From positions 272,071,493 to 272,135,492 of the forward strand of contig JBOZIK010000001.1 of the NCBI GenBank assembly GCA_051453625.1: DNA of 64,000 nucleotides, written 5' to 3'. Made by a program: the position numbers and the translations under genes. Every line of letters begins with the position of its first letter. Within the stretch, counting starts at the first letter, position 1. The stretch is from Welwitschia mirabilis (Eukaryota; Gnetophyta; Gnetopsida; Welwitschiales). This document shows, piece by piece, positions 37,318-48,670 of the stretch. Below the pieces are notes generated by a model, which was not told where the DNA came from, did not search any database, and worked only from the letters and a program-made list of their open reading frames with translations.

Positions 37318-38850
37318 ATGTAATATTAACCAGTTAACCATCCTCCATACTTAGATAATGATAATTATGAATTTTAAAAGACAATGATGTAAGTTTTATT
37401 AAAGCTATGATATTTGATTGTTAAACTATTGTTAAGGAAGGATTTGAACATTCTCTTACAAAATTTATAATTAAACCAAGAAATAGATAATATGATATGG
37501 ATAATATCAAAGCTATTCTCAATATGAAAGATATAAATGCTTTAATCTATGATCTTAATGTCAAAGACTATAAAAAGATAAGAAATTTTTCTACTACTAA
37601 ATAAATTTTTAATTTTTCATAGATGACCTATGAAGGAAATAGTAAAATAAATAAGATAAATAAGTAAATGAAAATAACATAATTCAAATAAATCTAGATG
37701 TAAAAGAATGATACATTCATAGATTTCAACAACAAATTAATGGATATTATTAATGAATTATGGGGATTTGGAAAAACCTTTTAAGACATCTCAAATAGCT
37801 AAGATGATTTTAAGGCCACTTCCTAAGGTCTATGAGAATGTACTATCCATTAAAGATATAAAGAATATTGAGAAGATTAAGCATGAAGAATTGGTATGTC
37901 ATATCCTCCCCTTTGAATTTCAACATCATCAAAAAGGTAATAAAGATAAATGTATGGCTTTAAATGTTAATCAAATTCCTCCTTCTAAGACTAACAATGA
38001 TGAGCCTACTAGTTCTTCTTCTTCTATGTTTATTCAAATATGAATAAAAAATTAGCCTTATTTACAAAACCATTTAAGAAAACATTAGTAGGTAAAAGGT
38101 AAAAAACAAGAACGATATTGTCACAATGTATTCAAAACCAAAGTAAAGGATAAAATAGAAGAGTAACCAATTATATGCTTATAAAGGATTTCGATACATA
38201 ACAACTGAGTTTATAAATAATTAAAAAAAGGTATCAAGGGATTTCAAAAAATAAAAATGCAACATGAATACATGGGATAGTGATGCTTTAGACATGGAAG
38301 ATGCTTATGATGATAACATACTTTTTCTTATGGCCTTTAACATAAGATATATGGAATTTATTTAAAAGGTAAATTATGGATTTGAATTTTATTTAACCCA
38401 CCCCCATGTCCTATATTGGAATAATATGTAAAGTTATTTAAGTGATGATAAAAATAATGAAGAGTATTGATTCCTAAACCTTAATGTGATAATACAATAA
38501 CTCAAGTGGATGAAACCAAAGAAAACGTAGGAGATAATGATGATTAAGAAAGATAGGAACTGATGAAGGCACACTAAGAGATTTTAAGAATAGAAAAAAG
38601 GACTTAAAGGATAATAGTAAGTTGAAAAAAGATGCATCCCACTTTTAACAAGAAAATAAAAACTTGCAATCAGAATTAGATCTTATAAAGAAAAATATGG
38701 AAGCCCAAGTAGCCTACCTTAAGATGGAGGAAAGAAATCTTCAAGATCTTCCAAAAATAAGAGAAATAGAATGTGAGTGTTTACTTTTAAAATTAGTTAT
38801 TTAAATAAAATAATCTTGATTTTTTCTACAATAAATCAATCATTAGATAA
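37318..38850 (+). pseudogene. gag: Copia gag, broken
   Basis: The ATG at 37318 lies about 58 bases after the LTR and opens M-stop-Y-stop-P-V-N-H-P-P-Y-L-D-N-D-N-Y-E-F, then a stop where Trp is expected and 'KTMM'. This is the usual start of SIRE-type gag. A 96-codon open piece (37753-38043) covers the end of the UBN2-like domain: 'KTSQIAKMILRPLPKVYENV', 'IKDIKNIEKIKHEELVCHIL', then 'CMALNVN' and a Ser-rich linker. A decayed zinc-knuckle region is likely near 38170-38210. An acidic stretch (D-S-D-A-L-D-M-E-D-A-Y-D-D-N, about 38278) and a coiled-coil-like part ('NLQSELDLIKKNMEAQVAYL', 38655-38720) end it. Function as for other gags: capsid of the particle. Confidence 0.85.
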
Positions 38851-39579
38851 TATGATGTTTTAATAAAGACCTTTAAGTAATAACAGAGGTCTAGGCTATG
38901 TTCCATGACTCAGCACTTCCTTTATACCAGCTTATTCAAGTAAAACATTCTTCTAATTTAATGATAAATATCCTATATTTTGAATCTCTAAATTATGTGA
39001 TGTCTAATCCTATGTTAAAAACATTGATTTTAGTAAAAAGAAAAAGATATCTCTTATATGTCATTTTTTCAATATGTTTGATCAGACTAAAATTAATTGT
39101 CATGTTAGTAATAGCTTTTGTAGATTTGATACTCTTTGTAGTTTGAAATTTATTAAACTAAGTGATAATTTTTAATGCTAAAGAAAGTAATAAAAAAATT
39201 CATAAGATACTTTGGGATCATACAACTTTCTTTGCTACTACTAATATGCATTAGTATTTTGAGAGTGGGTGTTTAAGACATATGATAGGAAACACAAACT
39301 AGTTCAGAAAGTTAGAAAAATCAAATGGACATGAAGTAACATTGGGAAATAATGGTAATGCAATGGTAAAATATGTTGGAATAATCAATGAAAGAAACTT
39401 TATAATAATCCACAATGTTTTCTACATAAATGGACTAAAGCATAACCTCCTTAGCATCAATCAAATTTGTGATAAAGTATATATGTCCTATTTAGTATTT
39501 TCATTATTATGTTTTAGAAAAGTAGAAAAATGTTTTTTATTTAGTGATAGAGATGAAAATATTTACTTAATTAGATAAG
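38851..39579 (+). pseudogene. pro: Copia aspartic protease, broken
   Basis: The protease releases mature proteins from the gag-pol polyprotein. The active-site region is read at 39252-39290 as stop-Y-F-E-S-G-C-L-R-H-M-I-G. In the family this is W-Y-L-D-S-G-(C/A)-S-R-H-M-T-G, so Trp became TAG and the catalytic Asp became Glu. It continues 'KSNGHEVTLGNNGNAMVKYV' and then 'HNVFYINGLKHNLLSINQIC' at 39408-39470, the conserved C-terminal half, ending 'DENIYLIR' before a stop at 39576. The part from 38851 to 39240 is decayed linker with an 82-codon chance frame. The enzyme would be inactive. Confidence 0.85.
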
Positions 39580-40480
39580 TCTTAGAACATAAATGTTTAT
39601 TTTTTAGTGTTTCTAATGAAAGTAGACTATAGCATAAATGTTTAGATTTAATTATAAAAATCTTTACAATATCTTAAAACATGATCTAGTGAGAGGTATT
39701 TCTATTTTGAATAACGTAGAAAGTGATATATTTCATTATTTTCAATTACAAATGCAAATAAAGAAGAGTTTGTCTAAAACTAATCAAGTATCTTCATATT
39801 AAATTTTAAATCTTCTTCATTTTAACATTAGATTTCCTACCCCTCTAGAAAGTCTTAGAAGTAAGAAATATATGGTAGTAATCATTTATAACTTTTTTAT
39901 ATTTTCTTATATGTTATTACCAAGGAACAAAAACAAAGAATTATATAAACTTTATGTCTTATATAAAAGGTTAGAAAATTAAGTTATTCATAGCGTGAAG
40001 AAGATTAGGAGTGATCATGATGGAGTATTCAAAAACTAAACATTTAATGATTAATGTAAAAATAAAGGAGTATCTCATGAGTTTTTAGCTTCAAAACCCA
40101 TCAACATAATGGTGTTGTAAAAATAAAGAATAGAGTTGTTTAAGAAATAACTAGAACTATGCTTCAAGAGAAGGAAATAGCAAAAAGAATTTAGGTTAAA
40201 TCTTTTAATATAGTTGTTACATTTTTAATAGAATCTTTCGTAGATTAGGTACTACCAAAACTCCTTATGAGATATGAAAAGGAAGAAAACCAAATGTTTC
40301 ATAATTTAAGATATTTGAAAGCAAATGCTATATTCTAAAAAATACTAAATAACTTAGGAAATTTAATTTAATTTTTTTAGAAGGATCTTTCCTTGGATAT
40401 TTTAAATTAACTAAGCCTATGAAATCTATGATTATTATTCTTGTAGAGTTGAAGAATGTGTACATGTAAATATATATGAA
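39580..40480 (+). pseudogene. int: Copia integrase, broken
   Basis: The pre-integrase zinc region is decayed: the usual L-W-H-x-R-L-G-H is L-stop-H-K-C-L-D at about 39626-39650. The core keeps 'YGVVKIKNRVV' at about 40107-40140 (the family has QQNGVVERKNRT), then 'EITRTMLQEKEIAKRIW' with a stop at the Trp, and 'LIESF' and 'LPKLLMRYEKEENQMFHNL' pieces in shifted frames (to about 40310). 'NLGNLI' and 'LDI' mark the end of the core. Integrase upstream of RT places this firmly in Ty1/copia. Confidence 0.8.
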
Positions 40481-40599
40481 GGTGATGTAGTAATAAAAAT
40501 GAAGAGAAAAATGTAGATCTAATTTCTAAGAGGATTAAACCTAATGATTAAGTATCTACTTCATATTTCACAAATCTACCACTTTCTTGTAAAACTTCT

Positions 40600-41500
40600 A
40601 TAACTCTTGATCACATAGAACTCAAATAAATCATTATTTGCAAGGACTTATTTATAGAATAGGTGATTGAAAATGTGAACCTAAGACATTTATAGAGGCT
40701 AAACAAGATTAATGTTGGATATATGCCATGTAAGATGAGCTTAATCAATTTAAGAAAAGTGATGTTTTGGAACTTGTTTCTAGAACCAATGATCATAATA
40801 TTATAGGAGCAAAATGAACTTTTGAGAATAAGTTAAATAAGAACTCTCAAGTTGTGAGAAATGGTGCAAGATTAGTAGAACAAGGCTACATTCAAATAGA
40901 AGGTATTGACTTTAATAAAACTTTTGCTCTAATAGTTAGACTAGAACTTGTTCATATATTTCTTGTACTTTCATGCTATTTTAACTTGAAAATTTGTCAA
41001 ATGGATGTAAAAAGTATATTTTTAAATGATACATTAAATGAATTAATGTTTGTAAAACAACCCTCTAGTTTTAAAGAACCAAGATTGCCTAACCATGTTT
41101 ACAAGTTAAAGAAAGCATTAGATGGACTCAAACAAGCACCTAGGGAATGGTATGAAAAGTTAGCTTCTTTCCTTATGAAGAATGATTCCATTAGAGGAAA
41201 AATTGATAAATCCTTATTTATTAAACTTATTAAACCGAATTTTATACTTATTCAAATATATGTTGATGATACTATTTTTGGATTAACCATGGATTCTATG
41301 TCTCTTAAGTTTTCTAATCTTATGGCTAACCATCTTGAAAAGATTTATTTCAGTGAGCTACAAATGTTTTCTAATTTATAGGTCAAAAAAATAAAAGATG
41401 ATATGTTTTTATCATAATAAAATTTTGTAGTACAACATATGAAAAAGTTTAAAATGGATAATTACAAGACTTTATCCACACTAATGGGAATAAATAACAA
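40600..41500 (+). pseudogene. pol: Copia reverse transcriptase (RVT_2), near-intact core
   Basis: RT makes the element cDNA. The N-terminal part reads 'EPKTFIEAKQD', 'ELNQFKKSDVLELVSRTNDH', 'NIIGAK', stop for Trp, then an open frame of 175 codons (40854-41381). In it 'RNGARLVEQGYIQIEGIDFN', 'QMDVKSIFLN', 'NHVYKLKKALDGLKQAPREW' and 'IQIYVDDTIFG' are in the right order. The catalytic Y-V-D-D is intact, and the upstream metal-binding Asp in QMDVKSIF is present. This is the best-preserved coding piece of the window. After the stop at 41379 the thumb continues in frame as 'VKKIKDDMFLS', 'QHMKKFKMDNYKTLSTLMGI'. Too damaged to be functional. Confidence 0.93.
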
Positions 41501-42150
41501 GATAGATGCTAATAAAAAAGGCAAGGACATGAATAAAAAATTGTACATAAGCTAAATTAGAGTTTACTCTACCTCATGGTCAACTGACTTGATATTACCT
41601 TTAAGATAAGATTTTGCATTAGGTATTAGTCTAAGCCTAAATAATCTCATCTTAAAGCTATTAAAATAATTCTCAACTATGTAAAAGGAACACTTAATTA
41701 TGGTACTTGGCTTTTTATAAAGTCTTTTATTGATTTATTATATTTTATAATGATAATTAAACTAGATCAAAATAGATAGGAAAGTATTAGTGTTTACTAC
41801 TGTTTTCTTAGATCTTGTCATGTAAGTTGGTCTAATAAGAAATAGACCTTTGTTGCATTGTTCACTATTGAAGCAAAATATGTCATTACTAGTAGTTATA
41901 TTTCATAGGTTTTATAGAGTCATTATATGCTTAATGATCTTAACATCCATGAAATAAACACCCCTATTTTTTAATGGTAATTCTAGCACCATAAAAATTT
42001 TAAAGAATCTGGTATTGTATTCTAGAAATAAGCATATAGACATTAGAAATCACTTTATTAGGGATCATGTGAAATCAAAAGATATCAGACTTGAATATGT
42101 TTCCATAGAACAATAACTTGCTAAAATGTTTACAAAACCTATTTTTTAGG
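41501..42150 (+). pseudogene. Copia RNase H and pol C-terminus, broken
   Basis: Recognisable pieces are 'LIRN' near 41833, 'ESL' type remnants and, best, 'NKHIDIRNHFIRDHVKSKDI' at 42028-42087, then 'RLEYVSIEQ', stop, 'LAKMFTKPI' at 42088-42145. This tail is diagnostic for the end of copia pol. The catalytic Asp/Glu residues upstream cannot all be placed because of frameshifts. Confidence 0.85.
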
Positions 42151-43130
42151 ATTATTTTCAATTACTTTGCAAATCTTTAAGCCTTTTTCTTATTCTTAAA
42201 ATATCATCTCTTTTGTTTTTTCAAATCCTTATGATGATTTCTATCCTCTCATCTTACTTTGTTTCCTATTCATGTCTTATTCTTTCTTCTTAGTTCTATA
42301 ACTTGATTTTAAGTAGTTGACCTATCTTATTTTACAAGTTAATAGTTAATGGTTGAACCTCTTTTGTCTTTGGTTAACCACTAGTTATTTTAGATGATTG
42401 ACCACTATTCTTTCTAGATCAACTTATTTTATCCCAATTTTCTATAGTTAGATCAAAATAGTCAACTATCTAAACCTAAGGGTTGATTATCTCTTATGAA
42501 AAATGAGAAAAATTATAAATAAGTAGTATGATTTTATTTTTATTTCACCCTTTTCTCAACTGCTAGAGTGCAATTTCTCTCTTGCATATTTTCTCAAGCT
42601 TATATTTATATCTTTGGAGGATTTATAAGGCCTAATTTTGTTAGTTGCCCCCCTTTTATAAAATTTCCAATAGTTTATCATCAAATTTATCATGTTTAAA
42701 CAATTTCCATCATATTTTCTTATTAATTGGATCTATCTTCTATGCTTGATAATTTCTCATAAAGTAAATGTTGAAGTCATATTATTAATTTAAATTTGCT
42801 AGTTTAGACTTGTTTTTAGAATAATTAACCTCTATTTTAGATTTTTAAATGAATTTTTCTTATTTTTTTTTTATGAATTTAAAGCTTTGTATTGTCTTTT
42901 ATTTTAGTTTTATGATATTTCTTATGATTCATGTGATTGATGATTTTAATCTATGTATGCCATTTATTACAGTCACATGTAAATGAGTATAATTTTATTT
43001 TTTTTAATGTCGATACACTTATAATTACATAATTTGTACTATTTTTTATACTTCTATTACTTGGTATCTATTTATAGTACTTACTTACCATAATATTTCT
43101 TTCTTAGTTGTTGTAATAGTTTTCTCTGGG
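42151..43130 (+). repeat. Spacer after pol with GGTTGACC-like motif cluster
   Basis: A noncoding spacer between pol and the accessory ORF. At 42311-42497 variants of GGTTGACC or its complement occur about ten times: 'agttgaccta', 'atggttgaacctc', 'tggttaacca', 'gattgacca', 'agatcaactt', 'agtcaacta', 'gggttgatta'. The same motif is clustered in both LTRs of this element (36380-36620, 45375-45600). The rest, up to 43130, is A+T-rich with no feature. Confidence 0.7.
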
Positions 43131-44720
43131 TGTAAGATGTTCCCAATATTGTTTCATGTAGCTAAGGGTAAGGGAAGTAAGGACTTATCTTTTGGAAAAG
43201 TTAATTAGTTTGACAAGATAAATATACATATAAGAATAAAATTTCAAAATGATTTTAAATCCAAAATGATTCTTAGAAAACGTGCTATACATGTGGAAAA
43301 TTTTGAAACAATGTGATAGTCAGTTGAATAGATCTTTTCATACCAAGAATGAAAATCATTATTAATGCCTTATCTAAAGGTCATTATTAAAGTTGTAGGA
43401 CTATTTTACAATAATGTTAATATTATCTTAATTAAAGATTTAGTAATAAAAACTATGGTATTAGGGATAGAATTCTAAGTTACTTTAGCTATCCTCACAA
43501 AGGTTCTGGATATTTTTAGAAGGGGTGTTCACACCTTTTTCTTTTTAGGATTTAATTATATAGAGTGATTTGAGCATGCCTTAATCTATGATAAGTTGAA
43601 TTTGATGGGAATTAGATATAGCATTTATAACAAAGCATTTCAAATCTCTCTATTGTATCTTACATCTTATAATTGGTTTCATTCCTCTATCTCTTGATGA
43701 ACACAGAGATGATGTTACTCATTATGGGCTTAAATATTTGCACTAGCTATATAGTCAATAGAAGGTGGATACACATCATTAAATTTGAGAATAAGACTCT
43801 TGTTATAATGCTTAACCATTGAATTATGCAGACACTTTAAAATTCCACTTCCTTAACATAATTCCTAATTATAAAACCATCATAACATTTTAACTATTTA
43901 ACCTTGACATACATATACCTTTGTGAGACTGGTCCTATTCCTAGAACTATTGTAGTAAAGTAGCAATCACTTCATAGGATCTTATCTTGGGCTCAAACAT
44001 ATATTCGACTTGTTTTAAAGGATCTATTAATCTGATGATCTAGTTTCTTACATTCTTCCACACTAGGTAGTATGAGTAGAAGGAGACTCAATAGTGCATC
44101 TTGTATCTTTTAGAGTAGATGCAATAATTTACAACTTTACTAAAATCCTTTAGAGAATTATATTTAGCACCTTCTTATTCATAAACACTAGAACCCACTC
44201 CTTCATATGATTTATTAACCTCAATATTTGAGGAAGTGGAGACAAAGGAATAAGAAGAGAAATAGGAGGAGGAAGAGGAACAAGAAGCATTAGAATCAAA
44301 GGAGGAAGAAGAGAATAAATAGGAAGACTAAGAAAAGGAATTTAATGCCTTAGATTTAAAGTAAAAGAAATCAAAGAAAGAGGAGAAAATATAGGAAGCA
44401 CATTTCCCATCACTGGAGCCATCACATCCTATTCCTAATTATGAGGCTATCTCATTTCAATAAGGAATTCTAGCCTCATTTTAATACATCCATTAATGTT
44501 TTTGGTCTAGTGATATAAGTACTCATCTATAGTCATACTCATTTATTCCCTTATTATCTTCAGCAACAATTTCTACTCATTTATTAACTACATTGTCTTC
44601 TTAGGTAGCCATGAGTCATGACTTTTCTTATCACCGTGGATTAGATAGAAATTTTGATTAGCTCTCCAGTGTGATTTTTCTACTCTTTAATATATTTTTC
44701 TTTTGTTATGTTCTGCACCA
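43131..44720 (+). pseudogene. Accessory ORF of copia element 2, PF20167-like, broken
   Basis: Pieces in several frames give a domain in the right order: 'IIKVVGLFYNNVNIILIKDL' (43383-43445), 'VLGIEF', 'LAILTKVLDIF', 'RGVHTFFFLGFNYIE' (to about 43565), 'KLNLMGIRYSIYNKAFQISL', then 'SLDEHRDDVTHYGLKYLH' at 43691-43745 and 'LYSQ', stop, 'KVDTHH'. The HRDxVTHxxLxYL...L segment resembles the core of PF20167, the putative plant transposon protein family (recalled, not searched). A Glu-rich stretch follows at 44225-44360, followed by Pro/Ser-containing text. SIRE-type elements are known to have an env-like ORF here, but I see no signal peptide or membrane segment to support an envelope. Function unknown. 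Confidence 0.6.
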
Positions 44721-44729
44721 CCCTTTTCA

Positions 44730-45157
44730 TTAATGATAAAGGGGAAGATATATGTACTAGAGAGAGCTATTCACTATGATATACTTCTTTTATTATATTA
44801 GTGTTAGTATGTTAATTAGATAGATTTATATACTTTGTTTCTAACTTAAACATGCACCTTTTTATTACTAGTCATAATATTACACATCTTTGATATCCAT
44901 GGTATGTTCTCTTATGTCTATCATTACCTTTAAAAAATTTTAGTTATTATAGCTTATGAATATACAACTAGTATGAAATTGAGGTAATTATACTATTCAC
45001 TATTATGCAACATTGTTTATGTTATGCTTGATTTAATTGGAATTCATTTTGATTATTATAAATCATTCATAATGTGTTAGGCATGTATTTAGATGAAGCA
45101 AAAACTTAAGAAAACTACCGTTTCGATTTGATTATTATTAATGATAAAGGGGAAGAT
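44730..45157 (+). promoter_or_regulatory. Two polypurine tracts before the 3' LTR
   Basis: 'ttaatgataaaggggaagat' occurs at 44731-44750 and again at 45138-45157. The second copy abuts the TG of the 3' LTR and is the expected plus-strand primer. The first, about 407 bases upstream, is an extra copy with the same 20 bases. Confidence 0.8.
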
Positions 45158-46295
45158 TGTTTCACCTCCTAGGTTATCAACTAATAATAAGCCAAATCTT
45201 ATCTTATTTTACTAATGGAATAATACTTATTACAAGATAAAACTAAATTCCTTGAAGATGAACTAAAAGACATTACAATGGACAAGTAAGGCATGCAATG
45301 AACAAGATAAAAAATAAGAGAATCTTAGAATTAATGAGTGTGTAGAATAAAATCAAGAGGCCAATAAAGAATCAGGGGTTAACTAACATTCTCTAAGGGA
45401 TTGGCCATATGTTGCAAAAATTTAAGACAAGTTAATTAACTAACTTTAATCTTAGGTTAACTATTTAGAGATTGTTTGAACCATCTTAAGGGTTAACTGC
45501 CCATAGTCAAAATAGAAATGTAACATAAGTGGTCCAACAACCTTTCTAAAGAGTGACTGGCTATCACAAAGGATTTTTGTATAGGTCAACTGACATATTA
45601 ACATAATGGATCATTAAACTAATGAAAAATAAAAATATAATAGTGGAAGACTATTAATGATAAGTAAAAATATATTAGTTGAAGACTATTTATAGCCAAT
45701 AGAAGGTCTTCAAGGAATCTGTAATGACTATTTGGAAGATTAGTATAGTTAAATTTTAATCCATTATGGTCTACATTACATATGTTCTCCATTGTATAAA
45801 TATACTATATGAGTTATGAAGTCTCAATTTCTTGAATTTATTTGTACTAAACTATATTATTCTCTATGACTTTCACTTCACATTTAATTATACGTTATAT
45901 CTACTACTATTCCATTTTCTCTCTATTGTGATTGTAATAAAGCCTATTAAGCTTTTACTTTTGGCTAAGGATTGATAAAAATTCCCAATCATATTGATGG
46001 AGGACTAGTACAAAGTCTCAAAGAAGTGTGGTTGGAGACTACACTAGCAATAAAATGAAAATAGGCTTATTTTCATGTACTTTGTGTTTTTTCTTTAGAT
46101 ATTTGATATAATTATTATGCACAATTGTTCATATGCGTTGAAAATGAAATGAATTCTTATTAAAACTAGATTAGCACTAGAAGTCTGATAAGTTAAATAT
46201 AGTTTTAATTCTACCTTCATTATTAAACATTCAAATTACAAAAACTACCTTAGCTATTATATTGATCCCTCTCCTCTAAAATAGTTGGGCTTAAT
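45158..46295 (+). repeat. 3' LTR of copia element 2
   Basis: It starts 'tgtttcacctcctaggttat' right after the polypurine tract and ends near 'gggcttaata'. It matches the 5' LTR along its length with many transitions, so insertion is old. A TATA-like 'gtataaatatacta' at 45795-45810 matches 'gtataaatgtatta' at 36760-36775 of the 5' LTR and is the likely promoter. Confidence 0.87.
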
Positions 46296-48265
46296 AATCT
46301 ACTTTAATAAAATTATAACAAAACATCAAAGTAACCAAACAAAAGTAAAGAAATAAAAAAGAACATTTGAAATGGGCTAATACTTTATAAGTAATCATAA
46401 ATTCATCAATGATGAAAAGGAAAATAGAATCCAATCATAAATAAAATTATATTAAGTAATAATGAAAATACTACAAAAAATAATAATTTAGTCTAGAGCA
46501 TGTCCTTAAACTTGCCAGGAAATTTCCTTATGAACAGTCATTATTGCATGATTAAAAAAGAAGAAAAAAGTCCTAAAACTTCATGAAAATTTAATACCTT
46601 ATCAAATCCATTGAAATCATCATTAAATTAATGTGACATGATGGGAAATAAGGTATGGATGCTAAGTGCAAATCTAATATATGAATAAATTTCAATATGA
46701 GATATGAAATGCCTTAACCCTTTAAGTAGGATATGATTTTATAATTCTAGGGTTGAATATTTACGTTTAATTTCACATGCTTTATACATTAACATAAATT
46801 TAATTTGGTTAAAGTGAGATCACTTAGTCATTAATATTATTTAAGTGGATCTTGTTCATTTAGAAACTTCTGTAGATTTTTAGAATTTAATTTAACTTTT
46901 ATACTTTCTATAGACTTGATTTTATTATTTGGAAGCCATACTTTCCTTTAATTTTTGTAAAAACTACCATGATCTAGAGCACCAATGATTCTGTAGATTT
47001 AATAATGGTATTACATTCTTAGGAATTTTAATTTAATAAAATGTCAAGTGGATCAATGTGTTTTGCATGATAAAATACAGAAGTAGTATAATAAAATTTA
47101 ATAATTATAAGGATAAAACTTACTAGTAAAAAATCAATGTTGAACATGTTACTTATAACATTAAAATATATTATTTACTAAATTGTAAGGACTAAAATTA
47201 TAAAAATTGAAGAACATTCAATTACTAATTTGATCTTAAATGGACATAAAAAATAATAGATGATGGTAAGGATACATGCTATGAATACATGAAATATGAT
47301 TTACCTTCACAAAAATCTTTATAGAATGGCTACATAGGAATATGATAAGCTATCAAAGGTTTTGGTTTAATTTAGTACTATAGTAGTAAATTTAAAAGTA
47401 ATATGCTACACATTTTTGGGTGATCAATGTTAATTATTCTAGTTTGAATCTTTATTAAAAATATTGGTTGACATAGTGAAAATAATTAGTACCAATACTT
47501 TAATTTAAATTTTTAGATTTTGAAGTTTTTAATGTTATTAAGATGGAGTAATGATGACATTCATGAATAATGAATCTTCATTTAATACCAACATGCTACA
47601 TGTAGTTGCAAGCTAGAAGAAGGAAATGAAGTGATAATTAATTTGATAAGCAGACAATAAGAAATAAAATATAAAGAGAAACTATCCTATTCCTAGACAT
47701 AATGGTACTTTCTCTAGTAACACCAAGTATTTAGGTTATTATGAAGGGTTATGCTCTTTGATGCCTTTAAGTCGAATAGTGGTGCATTTGTCTTACATCA
47801 TGAAATATAAGGGGAGTTGTAAAGTAATTTGTTATTTAATTTTTTACATATTTTTAAATATTTACAAATATTTATTCTAATGTAGAATTTCATAGAAACT
47901 AGTCACATTAAATTTTTCTTAAATAGCTTTTATATTCTATCATGTTTATTCCTAAATTTTAGTTTAAGATCTCTGTATGTTAAATGATTTTGGAAGACCT
48001 TAGTTCTAGTGTTGAAGTTGGAGAGATTCTAGTTGTTATAGTTTATTTCCAAGTTTTTTCTATCATAATTTAGCCTATTTTAATTAATTTGAAAAAAAGA
48101 TGCTTTAGTTTTTCTCATAGTTGTTTTAATAGAAGGTTCTATGGTAGTAAGTCAATATGAAACATTAGAGGTAACCTAGTAACATCTTTATGTGCTACAT
48201 ATTAGATCATTATTCTAATTATTTTACATAGACAAAGAATATATATTTATTATTAAGTGGAAAAT
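46296..48265. other. 2 kb without a recognisable element
   Basis: No LTR pair, domain motif or long frame was found. The plus strand at 47250-47700 has a coding-like feel (fragments such as 'YEYMKYDLPSQKSL'), but no family could be named. Confidence 0.5.
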
Positions 48266-48670
48266 TGTTAGGGTTTGAAGTCAAGTCTTGTGTTAGAATC
48301 CTTTTGTTATGTTATGATGTTATAAAGAAGTTTATCCCTTGATAGTATATTTATATGTTATAATTAAAGTTAAAATCTAAATAAAATCATATAAATAAGT
48401 GAGAAAGTAAGGAATGTATTTAAATATAGGATGAGGTTTAGATTTTTAATATTAGTTAGGATAAAAACTCTAATCCTATTTAAATAGCTTAGCTTCTTGC
48501 ATATTATATGATGTCAAGATCATTTGCATAACAAAATGGTAGAGCTCTATCTTTTTCTATGGATTTTTATCTTTATCATGAAGGGTTTATCATGTAAATA
48601 TGTGTCTCTTATCGATTTTATTACTTTTCCCCCTTACTATTTTAATCATTTATTATTCTTATCTTTTCCA
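48266..48670 (+). mobile_element. Short copia-type LTR, probably solo
   Basis: It starts with TG after a purine-rich 'aagtggaaaat' (48255-48265) and reads 'tgttagggtttgaagtc'. It contains 'cctatttaaatagctt' as a TATA-like element, and 'tttctatggatttttatctt', 'gggtttatcatgtaaata', 'tgtgtctcttatcgatttta', the order seen in the R-U5 part of many plant copia LTRs (the usual 'cgtggatgtaggc ... aaccacgtaaat ... tgtctctttatc'). No PBS follows and no pol domain precedes, so it is probably a solo LTR. The right end is uncertain. Confidence 0.55.

Larger units (their letters stand above)
36164..46295 (+). mobile_element. Copia element 2, SIRE/Maximus-like, all domains
   Basis: Order: 5' LTR, PBS, gag, protease, integrase, RT, RNase H, spacer, accessory ORF, two polypurine tracts, 3' LTR, about 10.1 kb. 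Integrase before RT defines Ty1/copia. The long tail between RNase H and the 3' LTR (about 3 kb) with an extra ORF is the hallmark of the SIRE/Maximus lineage. All frames are interrupted; the longest uninterrupted piece is 175 codons of RT. No target-site duplication could be recognised. Confidence 0.9.

Noticed and set aside
46296-48265. Copia pol upstream of the 48.27-kb LTR
   Set aside because: No RT or RNase H motif is found in either strand, so the LTR was called probably solo.
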